From contig CAYUIK010000088.1 of the NCBI GenBank assembly GCA_964444805.1, positions 1-21,274 on the forward strand: DNA of 21,274 nucleotides, written 5' to 3'. Numbering within the stretch: the stretch's first letter is position 1; every line of letters starts with the position of its first letter. Made by a program: the position numbers and the translations under genes. This document shows positions 14,233 through 21,214 of this stretch, piece after piece. The notes beneath the pieces are model-generated. The model ran no database searches and had not been told where the DNA came from. It saw nothing but the letters and a program-made list of their open reading frames with translations. The DNA comes from RECG01 sp964444805 (GTDB lineage: Bacteria > Bacillota_I > Bacilli_A > Acholeplasmatales > Acholeplasmataceae).

Positions 14233-14277
14233 TTCATATTTTTGGAGAAATGCTGAAATATCTTTCCCAAATATGAA
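14233..14277 (+). repeat. Inverted repeat upstream of abiE, probable AbiEi operator
   Basis: TTCATATTT (14233-14241) and AAATATGAA (14269-14277) are perfect 9-bp inverted arms; the inner sequence is partly complementary (GGAGAAA with TTTCCC). It sits 18 bases before the -35. AbiEi antitoxins are known to repress their own operon by binding inverted repeats upstream of the promoter, so this is a good candidate. A second small dyad, ACAAAT-TT-ATTTGT (14285-14298), abuts and partly overlaps the -35. Confidence 0.6.
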
Positions 14278-14294
14278 TATTAATACAAATTTAT

Positions 14295-14323
14295 TTGTTA
14301 TATCGGTCAAAATAAGGTAAAAT
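14295..14323 (+). promoter_or_regulatory. Promoter of the abiE operon
   Basis: TTGTTA (14295-14300), a 17-base spacer and TAAAAT (14318-14323), 20 bases before the ATG at 14344. The flanking inverted repeats suggest repression by the antitoxin. Confidence 0.65.
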
Positions 14324-14343
14324 ATGATTGAGGAGTGATACCT

Positions 14344-15099
14344 ATGAAATACATAGAAACATTTTCCGAGAAAAGAGTGTTTGATTTTTCTTTTGTCGTT
14401 CAACTAACCAAAAGTAAGAACTTGGCTCGCGAAACATTGCGGAATTATATTAAGAAAGGGTATATAAAACGCGTTAAGAAAAACTTGTATGTGACTATGA
14501 GTTTCGAAACGTCTGGTGTTATACCCAGTAAATATGAAATAGCATCAAAAATTACGAGAAGTTCTTATGTCTCTCATCATAGTGCCTTTGAATATTATGG
14601 GTATAATAATCAAGTCTATCATGATGTTATAACTGCTAGTATGGAACGCTTTCGTGATTTTACGTTTGAATATACCGAGTATAAGTATAAAAATGTTTCT
14701 AATGACAAGTATGTGGACGAGAATCTTGGTGTACGCGTCAGTACACTACCGAAAACAATAGTAGACTGTATCGATGATGTAAAATCGTATGACGATATGG
14801 AGGAACTGATCTATAATTTATCGGCGCTTCCTATAATCAATGGAGCAGAGATTATGGACTACTTACTGTTTGTGGATAAAAAGATTCTTTTCAATAAGGT
14901 GGGACTGATACTGTCGCATTTTAATGATGGATATCTCGTTGACGATTCCATTCTAAACCGAATGAAAGCCCTAGGTATCAAGGGTGTGAAGTATTTCACA
15001 AACGAAAAGCATCGTTTAAACAAGTACTATAAAGAATGGAATCTGTACTGTTACAATCTAGATAAACTAATCGTGGAGGACGGAGATGAGAAGTTATAA
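14344..15099 (+). CDS. AbiEi-type antitoxin / transcriptional autoregulator
   Basis: A 251-residue protein of the AbiEi family, the antitoxin of type IV AbiE toxin-antitoxin systems. Residues 1-50 form a winged helix ('SKNLARETLRNYIKKGYIKRVKKNLYV') that binds DNA. The larger C-terminal domain neutralises the toxin, with family segments 'SYVSHHSAFEYYGY' (74-87), 'LGVRVSTLPKTIVDCID' (128-144) and a repeated basic region near 215-240. The ATG at 14344 is preferred over the GTG at 14335 because GGAG at 14332-14335 lies eight bases before it. It overlaps the toxin gene by 14 bases. Both genes are clearly AT-richer in codon choice (AAT, TAT, ATA, AAA) than their neighbours, which suggests transfer. 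In such systems the pair acts in phage abortive infection and plasmid maintenance. Confidence 0.88.
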   Translation: MKYIETFSEKRVFDFSFVVQLTKSKNLARETLRNYIKKGYIKRVKKNLYVTMSFETSGVIPSKYEIASKITRSSYVSHHSAFEYYGYNNQVYHDVITASMERFRDFTFEYTEYKYKNVSNDKYVDENLGVRVSTLPKTIVDCIDDVKSYDDMEELIYNLSALPIINGAEIMDYLLFVDKKILFNKVGLILSHFNDGYLVDDSILNRMKALGIKGVKYFTNEKHRLNKYYKEWNLYCYNLDKLIVEDGDEKL

Positions 15100-16045
15100 T
15101 CTAAGAGACTTGACGAACATTGCACGAGCACATAAATTTAATCGGGATACTCTAGAAAAAGTATTGAGATTATCCGAATTACTCAAAGTATTCAATGAGA
15201 ATGAAGAATTTCAAGGAAAATATGTTCTAAAGGGTGGGACAGCAATAAATTTGTGCTTTTTTGATTTTCCTAGACTATCCGTTGATATTGATATGAATTT
15301 CAATTTCGTTTCCTCTAGAGAAGAAATGTTGGCAATGAGAGAACTGCACAGAAAACGCATTCGTGCTTATCTTGCTCTTGATGGATATTCTATTGATCCA
15401 AAATCTAGATTTACTTTTACACTTGACTCCTACCTTTTAAAGTATACAAATGCAGCTGGTAGTAGGGATACTGTAAAGATTGAGTTAAACTATTCAAACC
15501 GTATTCAAATACTTAAACCCGTGACCTATAAATTAAACTCAAGAATAATAGATAATGAATCCATTTTAGCTCTAAGCAAGGTCGAACTGTATGGAAGTAA
15601 GATAGCGGCATTGATAGGAAGAACTACTGCAAGAGATGTATTCGACGTATTTCAACTCGTCAATAATCAAATTGTACTGGAAAACGAGATGGATATGCTC
15701 AAAAAGTGCAGCATATTTTACATTTTAATATCGAATGAATTTCAACCATTTTGTGATCTGTTGAATCAATTCAAGAAAAACATGGACAACATGTCATATC
15801 ATGCAATAAGACGTAATCTTATCCCCGTGCTACATGTTGGTGAAAGAGTAGATACCGATGTTTTTACAAAAACAGTAAGCGAATTTGTTGAAACGTTATT
15901 TGAGTTAACTGAAACTGAAAAAAAATATATCGATTACTTCAATGCTGGTGCGTATCATCCAGAATTACTATTCAATCAAGCAATCGCAGATCGATTGAAG
16001 GAACATCCAATGGCTTTATGGAAGATGATGCATTACAAATCATAG
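15086..16045 (+). CDS. AbiEii-type nucleotidyltransferase toxin
   Basis: A 319-residue protein of the AbiEii/AbiGii nucleotidyltransferase family (DNA polymerase beta-like fold). The active-site signatures are present: 'LKGGTAINL' (48-56, the KGGT motif), 'PRLSVDIDMNF' with Asp67 and Asp69, an acidic strand 'VKIELNY' (130-136), and 'SKIAALIGRTTARDVFDVF' (171-189) with Lys172, Arg179, Arg183 and Asp184. Such toxins modify RNA (tRNA nucleotide addition is known for relatives) and halt growth. GGAGG at 15075-15079 lies six bases before the ATG inside the antitoxin gene, so translation is coupled. All key residues look intact, so the toxin may be active. It carries the same AT-rich codon use as the antitoxin. 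Confidence 0.9.
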   Translation: MRSYNLRDLTNIARAHKFNRDTLEKVLRLSELLKVFNENEEFQGKYVLKGGTAINLCFFDFPRLSVDIDMNFNFVSSREEMLAMRELHRKRIRAYLALDGYSIDPKSRFTFTLDSYLLKYTNAAGSRDTVKIELNYSNRIQILKPVTYKLNSRIIDNESILALSKVELYGSKIAALIGRTTARDVFDVFQLVNNQIVLENEMDMLKKCSIFYILISNEFQPFCDLLNQFKKNMDNMSYHAIRRNLIPVLHVGERVDTDVFTKTVSEFVETLFELTETEKKYIDYFNAGAYHPELLFNQAIADRLKEHPMALWKMMHYKS

Positions 16046-16076
16046 TGATTAAGAGGTGCCTAACTATTACAAATCA
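16032..16076 (+). repeat. 11-bp direct repeat at the end of the toxin gene
   Basis: ATTACAAATCA occurs at 16032-16042, where it encodes the end of AbiEii, and again at 16066-16076, where a gene fragment begins. The copies are 34 bases apart start to start. It may mark a recombination or insertion join, or it may be chance. Confidence 0.5.
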
Positions 16077-16258
16077 GGTGCTTTGATCGGGCAAACAGTA
16101 AAACCCTCCATTGTCCCTATCGATTCGAGAGGTTCGTTTTTATTACAGATGACTTTTCCTTAACCGCCGCAGTTCAAGTCATTCGTTTTTTAAGTTTAGA
16201 AGAATCAAAATCTCCTGTTGCATTTCCAGATGATGACAAAATGATCTTAAATAGTTAA
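16068..16258 (+). pseudogene. Fragment of an unknown gene, frameshifted
   Basis: Two readable segments lie one after the other. 'YKSGALIGQTVKPSIVPIDS' is in one frame (16068 to about 16140), then 'DDFSLTAAVQVIRFLSLEES' and 'PVAFPDDDKMILNS' in another (16148-16258), ending at a TAA directly before the terminator. There is no start codon with a ribosome site. It looks like the C-terminal end of a gene whose front was lost, perhaps when the AbiE module arrived. I do not recognise the family. Confidence 0.35.
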
Positions 16259-16298
16259 AAAACGTCGGCCGATCAGCAAATGGACCGACGTTTTTTTT
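16257..16298. terminator. Strong bidirectional terminator
   Basis: AAAAAACGTCGG (16257-16268) pairs with CCGACGTTTTTT (16285-16296) across 16 bases and continues in T residues; the mirror A run gives a T tract on the minus strand. It ends both the rightward accessory segment and the leftward fatty-acid operon. Confidence 0.9.
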
Positions 16299-16374
16299 CT
16301 AGCACATCAATCTACGTGTCGTCTTTTTACAGACAAAGCGAAAGTAATCACAAAAAAGTTGCTGATTTTTATCA

Positions 16375-16899
16375 TCACTTTGCAATCGCTGAAAGCCTTT
16401 CATGCATCTTGATCGAAAGCATTTCAAAAAGCGGATCCAAGTCATAGTTCCGATCACTTTCTCCAGCCATTGATGTCGCTTTGATTGACCCGAATCGCTT
16501 CTGATTGACATTGATTCCAACCCCGATGATGACGATCTCACAGAAATCGCCTGAACTTTTCGTTTCAATCAGAATACCGGCGATTTTTTCGTCTTTGACG
16601 AGAAAATCATTCGGTTCTTTGAACCGTACGTCGATGCCGTGTTCACGAAAAAACGACAAAAGGATCGCGATTATTTCTTTGCGAATTTGCTCGATCTTTT
16701 TTAGTTCGACATGTTTCAGGAGCAGCGAAAAAAGAAGGTTTTGAGCGCGCTCGGAAATCCATTTTCGCTCGAATTGACCGCGCCCTTTTTGTTGATACCC
16801 GGCTCTTATGAACGTGTGATTCGGATATCCTTCATGGTATCTTTTCAGATGCGAATTGGTCGAATCGATGACATCGAATTCGACAACGGTCCTTTTCAC
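16375..16899 (-). CDS. birA: Short biotin-[acetyl-CoA carboxylase] ligase
   Basis: A 174-residue biotin protein ligase that would attach biotin to the carboxyl carrier protein of acetyl-CoA carboxylase. It lacks the N-terminal DNA-binding domain of regulatory BirA. Visible motifs are 'IDSTN' (11-15), the biotin-AMP loop 'QQKGRGQFERKW' (36-47), 'FKEPNDF' (93-99; the usual Trp of KWPND is Glu), 'EKIAGILIE' (104-112) and 'GVGINVN' (126-132). It starts with GTG at 16899, three bases after the fabZ stop, with no clear ribosome site, so it probably depends on coupling. It is shorter than usual and ends soon after the catalytic domain; a reading in the next frame to 16299 looks like more of the same protein (see findings). 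Last gene of the fatty-acid operon. Confidence 0.85.
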   Translation of the reverse strand: MKRTVVEFDVIDSTNSHLKRYHEGYPNHTFIRAGYQQKGRGQFERKWISERAQNLLFSLLLKHVELKKIEQIRKEIIAILLSFFREHGIDVRFKEPNDFLVKDEKIAGILIETKSSGDFCEIVIIGVGINVNQKRFGSIKATSMAGESDRNYDLDPLFEMLSIKMHERLSAIAK

Positions 16900-16902
16900 G
16901 TC

Positions 16903-17322
16903 TCAGGATGCCAGAAAAGAAATATCCGCTTCGCAGACGAGCTCTTGATCGACGTATGCCTTTGCTTTGCCGGCTCCGAATCCCATGCGCATTTTGCCAA
17001 GCTTGCATTCGAGTCTGAGCGTATCACCGGGAAGAACGGTTTTCCGGAACTTGGCGTTCTTGATTCCCGTGAAATAAGCGATTTTTCCGTGATAATCCGG
17101 ATGAGACAACAAGACGACGGCCCCGACCTGGGCGAGCGCTTCGATGATGAGCACACCCGGTAAAACAGGCTTGCCGGGAAAGTGCCCTTGAAAGACTTCG
17201 TCACGAGCATCGATATGAAGAAGGCCGACACCGAAGTCCAAAGGCTTCAGTTCGACCATTTCATCAACGAACAGAAACGGTTCACGGTGGGGAATGATGG
17301 CTTTGATTTCTTCTTTTGTCAT
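16903..17322 (-). CDS. fabZ: 3-hydroxyacyl-ACP dehydratase FabZ
   Basis: A 139-residue hot-dog-fold enzyme that removes water from 3-hydroxyacyl-ACP in the fatty-acid elongation cycle. The N-terminal 'IIPHREPFLFVDEM' and the catalytic 'GHFPGKPVLPGVLIIEALAQ', with His47 and Glu61, are diagnostic; Glu rather than Asp at this position fits FabZ and not FabA. Length is normal. The ATG overlaps the fabF stop (ATGA at 17322-17319), and the gene is followed after three bases by the biotin ligase. In streptococcal clusters accB lies between fabF and fabZ; here it does not. Confidence 0.95.
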   Translation of the reverse strand: MTKEEIKAIIPHREPFLFVDEMVELKPLDFGVGLLHIDARDEVFQGHFPGKPVLPGVLIIEALAQVGAVVLLSHPDYHGKIAYFTGIKNAKFRKTVLPGDTLRLECKLGKMRMGFGAGKAKAYVDQELVCEADISFLAS

Positions 17323-18560
17323 AGGGCATGATCCTTTTTGAAGATTAAGGCGGCATTTTGTCCACCGAAACCGATATTGACGTTCATACCGTAGTTGACG
17401 TCTCTTTTTCTGGCAATATTCGGCGTGTAGTCGAGATCACAGAGCGGATCGGGATCCAAAAGGTTAATCGTCGGGGGAATGATGTTTTCCTGCATCGCTT
17501 TGATGACGACGATGGACTCGAGGGCCCCTGCGGCCCCTAGGGCGTGGCCGGTCATCGATTTCGTCGATGAAATCGATACGGCTTGAGCGGCTTCCTTAAA
17601 AGCTTTCTTGATCCCAAGCGTTTCGAGTGAATCGTTTAGGGGTGTAGCCGTACCATGAGCATTGATGTAATCGATATCGGAAGGTCGAATCCCGGCATCC
17701 TCGAGGGCGAGTCTCAGGCATGCCGCCACGCCTTCCGCATTTTCATCGGGTGCCGTTATATGAAAGGCATCGGTTGTCGTCGCGTATCCGACGATTTCGG
17801 CAAGAATCGTGGCGTTCCGCTTTTTGGCGTGTTCTAAGTCTTCCAAAATCATGACACCGGCTCCTTCGGCGATGACGAATCCGCTTCTTCTCTGATCGAA
17901 AGGAAGGGACGCACGATTCACATCATCGGTTTGGGCCAGTGCTTTCAAGTTCGCAAAACCGCCGATCCCGAGTTCATTGATCGGCGCTTCGGAACCACCC
18001 GCGAACGCGACGTCGATCGTGCCTTCCCGAATATAGCGAAAGGCTTCACCGATTGAGTTCGTCGCCGACGAACAGGCGGTCACGACCGGAAGATTTGGAC
18101 CCTTGGCCCGATACTTGATGGCGATCTTCCCACCGATCAGGTTGATGATCGAATTGGGAATGAAAAAAGGTGAAATTCTGTGTGGTCCCTTTGTTACGCT
18201 CTTTCCGACTTCTTCCAAAATCGTCGTAAGACCACCGATACCGCTGGAAACGAACGTCCCGAAGCGATAGGGATCAACCGCGTTTTCGGATAATCCCGAC
18301 TGCACGTAAGCTTCATGCGCGGCGACCATGGCGAGAACCATGACCCGATCCGAACGTCTGATGTCCTTCGGTTCCATGATGCCTTCGGCCTTCAGATTTT
18401 TGACTTCTCCTGCAATTTTGACTTTCCAATCCGTGGGATCGAAAAGCGTAATCGGTCCGATTCCGTTTTCTCCTTTCACCATGCGGTCAAAGGATTCGTC
18501 AACACTGTTTCCAAGCGGGCTTACCATTCCGAGTCCCGTAATGACAACACGTCTTCTCAT
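17319..18560 (-). CDS. fabF: 3-oxoacyl-ACP synthase II FabF
   Basis: A 413-residue condensing enzyme that extends acyl-ACP with malonyl-ACP. The thiolase-fold catalytic triad Cys-His-His is complete: Cys163 in 'TACSSATNSIGEAF', His302 in 'NAHGTATPLND' and His339 in 'STKSMTGHALGAAG', with the supporting Lys334. N-terminal 'RRVVITGLGMVSPLG' and C-terminal 'NIGFGGQNAALIF' are standard. The ribosome site AGGTGA is embedded in the last codons and stop of fabG, so translation is linked. It lies seven bases from fabG and overlaps fabZ by four. In an organism without an obvious FabB, it would perform all elongation condensations. Confidence 0.96.
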   Translation of the reverse strand: MRRRVVITGLGMVSPLGNSVDESFDRMVKGENGIGPITLFDPTDWKVKIAGEVKNLKAEGIMEPKDIRRSDRVMVLAMVAAHEAYVQSGLSENAVDPYRFGTFVSSGIGGLTTILEEVGKSVTKGPHRISPFFIPNSIINLIGGKIAIKYRAKGPNLPVVTACSSATNSIGEAFRYIREGTIDVAFAGGSEAPINELGIGGFANLKALAQTDDVNRASLPFDQRRSGFVIAEGAGVMILEDLEHAKKRNATILAEIVGYATTTDAFHITAPDENAEGVAACLRLALEDAGIRPSDIDYINAHGTATPLNDSLETLGIKKAFKEAAQAVSISSTKSMTGHALGAAGALESIVVIKAMQENIIPPTINLLDPDPLCDLDYTPNIARKRDVNYGMNVNIGFGGQNAALIFKKDHAL

Positions 18561-18567
18561 TGTTCTC

Positions 18568-19314
18568 TCACCTCATCGTCATGCCGCCATCGACGGCAAT
18601 CGTGGTTCCCGTAATATAGGCTGCATCCGCAGACGCCAGAAACAGAACCGCTTTCGCGACATCCTCGCTTCGACCGAAACGGTTTAAAGGAATGGTTTTT
18701 TTGAAGGCTTGCTTGACGTCAGCGGAAAGACCATCCGTCATCGGTGATTCGATCAATCCCGGTGCGATGGCATTCGCCGTGACGCCACGTGACGCACATT
18801 CGCGAGCGAGCGCCTTCGTCAGCCCGATGACGCCGGCCTTGGCCGCACTATAGTTCGTTTGACCGGCATTGCCGAGAATCCCGGCAACCGATGAGATCGT
18901 GATGATCCGTCCGTATCCGGACTTAAGCAACGGCTTCATCGCGTGTCTTGATACGTTCCAGACGCCTTTAAGATCCGTACGGATGACATCGTCAAAGGCT
19001 TCTTCATCCATGCGCATCAACAGACCGTCGCGCGTGATTCCGGCATTGAGCACGACGATGTTCAGATTCCCATAGGTTTCGATCGTTTTTTCAACGAGCG
19101 CTTTCGCTTCTGCAAACACGGACACATCCGCCTTAAACAAAGAGATCGTCGCCCCCTTGGCTTCGAGTTCTGCTTTCAAAAGCTTCGCTTGCTCTTCACT
19201 CGAACGGTAGTTGACGAGTACGTGCGCACCTTCCGCTGCCAAAATGCTCGTAATGCTTGCACCAATACCCGAGGCACCACCGGTAATCAGTGCGACTTTT
19301 CCTTTTAGACGCAT
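18568..19314 (-). CDS. fabG: 3-oxoacyl-ACP reductase FabG
   Basis: A 248-residue short-chain dehydrogenase that reduces 3-oxoacyl-ACP with NADPH. The cofactor motif 'TGGASGIG' (11-18), 'NAGITRDGLLMRM' (90-102) and the active site Ser142, Tyr155 and Lys159 ('SSVAGILGNAGQTNYSAAK') are present. The Asn of the usual Asn-Ser-Tyr-Lys tetrad is Asp114 ('VIRTDLKGVW' instead of TNL), which is unusual. The start at 19314 is preferred over the ATG at 19326 because GGAG (19324-19321) sits six bases before it; this start overlaps the end of fabD by ten bases. Position between fabD and fabF matches the usual Bacillota order. Confidence 0.94.
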   Translation of the reverse strand: MRLKGKVALITGGASGIGASITSILAAEGAHVLVNYRSSEEQAKLLKAELEAKGATISLFKADVSVFAEAKALVEKTIETYGNLNIVVLNAGITRDGLLMRMDEEAFDDVIRTDLKGVWNVSRHAMKPLLKSGYGRIITISSVAGILGNAGQTNYSAAKAGVIGLTKALARECASRGVTANAIAPGLIESPMTDGLSADVKQAFKKTIPLNRFGRSEDVAKAVLFLASADAAYITGTTIAVDGGMTMR

Positions 19315-20237
19315 GCTTGGCTCCATCCTTTCAGTTTGTGTAAGTCCAAAGCGGATCCGATCGAGATCGTCTCGACGTCGCGATCGATCCGTCTAACGAG
19401 TCCGGAGAGGACACCTCCGAACCCGGCTTCGATAAACGTATTCATGCCGTTTTTCGACATGTTTCGGATCATCCGATCGAAGAGAACGGGTTTCGTCATG
19501 TGGTCGACGAGCAGTTTCTTGATATCCTCATGTCCAAGACGGGTTCCCGTCGTGTTCATGTAGAGATCTTTTGTCGGTCTCTTGAACGTGTAGTTCAAGA
19601 GTACTTCTGCGAGACCGAGCGAGGCCTGCTCCATCAAAGGTGAATGAAAAGCCCCTTCCACGTTGAGGAAAATCAGACGCTTGGCACCCAGAGTCATCAA
19701 CATGCGTCTGGCCTGCTCGAGTCCTTCTTCCGTTCCACTCATAACAATTTGCCCGGGGGCATTCACATTCGCGATGACAACCGATCGTTTTAAATCCAAG
19801 CGATCAAGCGCATCCTTAACGACGTCTTGTTCCAAACCGAGAACAGCCATCATTTTCCCAGGATTATTCCGGGCGGCTCTCTCCATCAGTTTCGCGCGTT
19901 CAAAGACGATCTCGATCATGTCTTCAAAAGTCAAAACGCCCGTCGCCCATAGGGCGATATACTCGCCGAGACTGAATCCGGCGACGGCATCGAAAGCGAT
20001 TTTGGCCTTGATGATCTCATCGTGGATCATCGAGGAAACCAAGACGATGGCGAGTTGGGCGTATCGCGTCTTGTTCAAGCGATTCTCATCTTGTAAGATA
20101 TCCGTCATGGACGTACCGATCATATGCGACATGAAATCGATTCGTTTTTTGTACGTCGGATCCCGCTCGATCAGATCGAGTCCCATGTTCACTTTTTGGC
20201 TACCCTGTCCGGGAAATAATAAGGCATATTTTTTCAT
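19305..20237 (-). CDS. fabD: Malonyl-CoA:ACP transacylase FabD
   Basis: A 310-residue enzyme that moves malonyl from CoA to acyl carrier protein. Motifs: 'LFPGQGSQ' (7-14), the nucleophile Ser89 in 'GFSLGEY' (the His of the common GHSLGE is Phe, a position that also varies in other Bacillota), the arginine in 'FERAKLMERAA', 'NVNAPGQIVMSG' and the catalytic His198 in 'VEGAFHSPLM'. The frame is open 15 codons further upstream into fabK, but the ATG at 20237 gives the canonical N-terminus and lies one base after the fabK stop (TAAGATG). A GGAG about ten bases upstream is a modest ribosome site, so coupling to fabK is likely. Confidence 0.95.
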   Translation of the reverse strand: MKKYALLFPGQGSQKVNMGLDLIERDPTYKKRIDFMSHMIGTSMTDILQDENRLNKTRYAQLAIVLVSSMIHDEIIKAKIAFDAVAGFSLGEYIALWATGVLTFEDMIEIVFERAKLMERAARNNPGKMMAVLGLEQDVVKDALDRLDLKRSVVIANVNAPGQIVMSGTEEGLEQARRMLMTLGAKRLIFLNVEGAFHSPLMEQASLGLAEVLLNYTFKRPTKDLYMNTTGTRLGHEDIKKLLVDHMTKPVLFDRMIRNMSKNGMNTFIEAGFGGVLSGLVRRIDRDVETISIGSALDLHKLKGWSQACV

Positions 20238-20238
20238 C

Positions 20239-21171
20239 TTAAAAGATCTCCAAGTCGCGCTTGTAATCCTCCACGCCCTCAAAGAGTTCGACGAGCACTT
20301 CCTTGACCGTTTTGATTTCCTTGATCAGACCGGAAACCTGTCCTGCCATAAAGGATCCCTGATCGAGGTCACCATCAAATACGGCCTTTCGCAGCGATCC
20401 GAGCGTAAGTCTTTCGAGTTCTTCTAAGGGTACGTTCTCCTTCGACATATCGAGATACGTGCGTGCCATCTTGTTTTTGAGCACCCGGACGGGTGCGCCG
20501 GAAGTCCGCCCTGTCACGATCGTATCGGTATCCTTGGCGGAAAGAATGCGCAACTTGTAGTTCTCATGGACCGGACATTCTTTCGTCGCGAGCAACACGG
20601 TACCGACCTGAACGCCCTTAGCACCGAGCGCGAAAGCTGCGAGGACGCCCCTTTGATCAGCGATGCCACCGGCGGCAATCACAGGGATTTTGACTTTGTC
20701 CGCGACTTGCGGAACGATCGTCATCGTCGTCAGATCGCCGATATGCCCACCGGATTCACTGCCTTCAACGATTACTGCATCCGCACCGAGACGTTCCATG
20801 CGGACGGCGAGTGCGACAGACGGAACAACGGGAATCACGATGATTCCGGCTTCTTTCCATGCTTTGAGATAGATACCGGGACTTCCCGCGCCGGTCGTTA
20901 CGACCGGAACGTTTTCGTCAATCACGACCTGTGCGATCGCTTTCGCGTGCGGACTCATCAACATGATGTTGACACCGAATGGCTGATCGGTAAGCGTCCG
21001 GATGCGCCGTATTTCGCTTCGAACCCAGTTCTCGTCATAGCCTCCTGCGCCGATCAGTCCGAGACCTCCGGCGTTGGAAACTGCGGCAGCCAATGTCGCG
21101 GTCGCGATATTGGCCATACCGCCCTGGATCAGTGGATAGGTCGTTTGAAGCAGTTCATTGATGTTTTTCAT
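20239..21171 (-). CDS. fabK: Enoyl-ACP reductase II FabK
   Basis: A 310-residue FMN-dependent enoyl-ACP reductase of the nitronate monooxygenase-like TIM-barrel family, which completes each elongation cycle. Signatures: 'PLIQGGMANIATATLAAAVSNAGGLGLIG' in pieces across 13-41, the active-site His143 in 'SESGGHIGD', 'PVIAAGGIAD' (163-172) and 'GVQVGT' (186-191). The His in 'GGHIG' aligns with the known catalytic His of pneumococcal FabK. FabK is naturally insensitive to triclosan. It is the first gene of the visible operon; no strong Shine-Dalgarno precedes the ATG at 21171, and a long inverted repeat lies eight bases upstream. Confidence 0.95.
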   Translation of the reverse strand: MKNINELLQTTYPLIQGGMANIATATLAAAVSNAGGLGLIGAGGYDENWVRSEIRRIRTLTDQPFGVNIMLMSPHAKAIAQVVIDENVPVVTTGAGSPGIYLKAWKEAGIIVIPVVPSVALAVRMERLGADAVIVEGSESGGHIGDLTTMTIVPQVADKVKIPVIAAGGIADQRGVLAAFALGAKGVQVGTVLLATKECPVHENYKLRILSAKDTDTIVTGRTSGAPVRVLKNKMARTYLDMSKENVPLEELERLTLGSLRKAVFDGDLDQGSFMAGQVSGLIKEIKTVKEVLVELFEGVEDYKRDLEIF

Positions 21172-21178
21172 ATGTCTT

Positions 21179-21214
21179 GTATACTCATAACTGTAATAAT
21201 AGTTAGAGTATAAC
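21179..21214 (-). promoter_or_regulatory. Imperfect inverted repeat upstream of fabK
   Basis: GTATACTCATAACT (21179-21192) is nearly the reverse complement of AGTTAGAGTATAAC (21201-21214): TATACTC and TAACT pair fully, with one extra A on one side, around an eight-base loop. On the minus strand a TATACT (21212-21207) could be a -10. It could be a repressor operator or an RNA hairpin close to the fabK start. It does not match the FapR or FabT consensus that I know. The rest of 21215-21274 shows only AT-rich possible promoter sequence. Confidence 0.5.

Noticed and set aside
19663..20427. 254-codon open frame on the plus strand opposite fabD and fabK
   Set aside because: Antisense shadow crossing two real genes; composition rich in Ser, Arg and Ile, with no motifs.
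20566..21213. 215-codon open frame on the plus strand opposite fabK
   Set aside because: Antisense shadow of a strongly supported gene; low-complexity Asp/Arg/His-rich product and no start signals.
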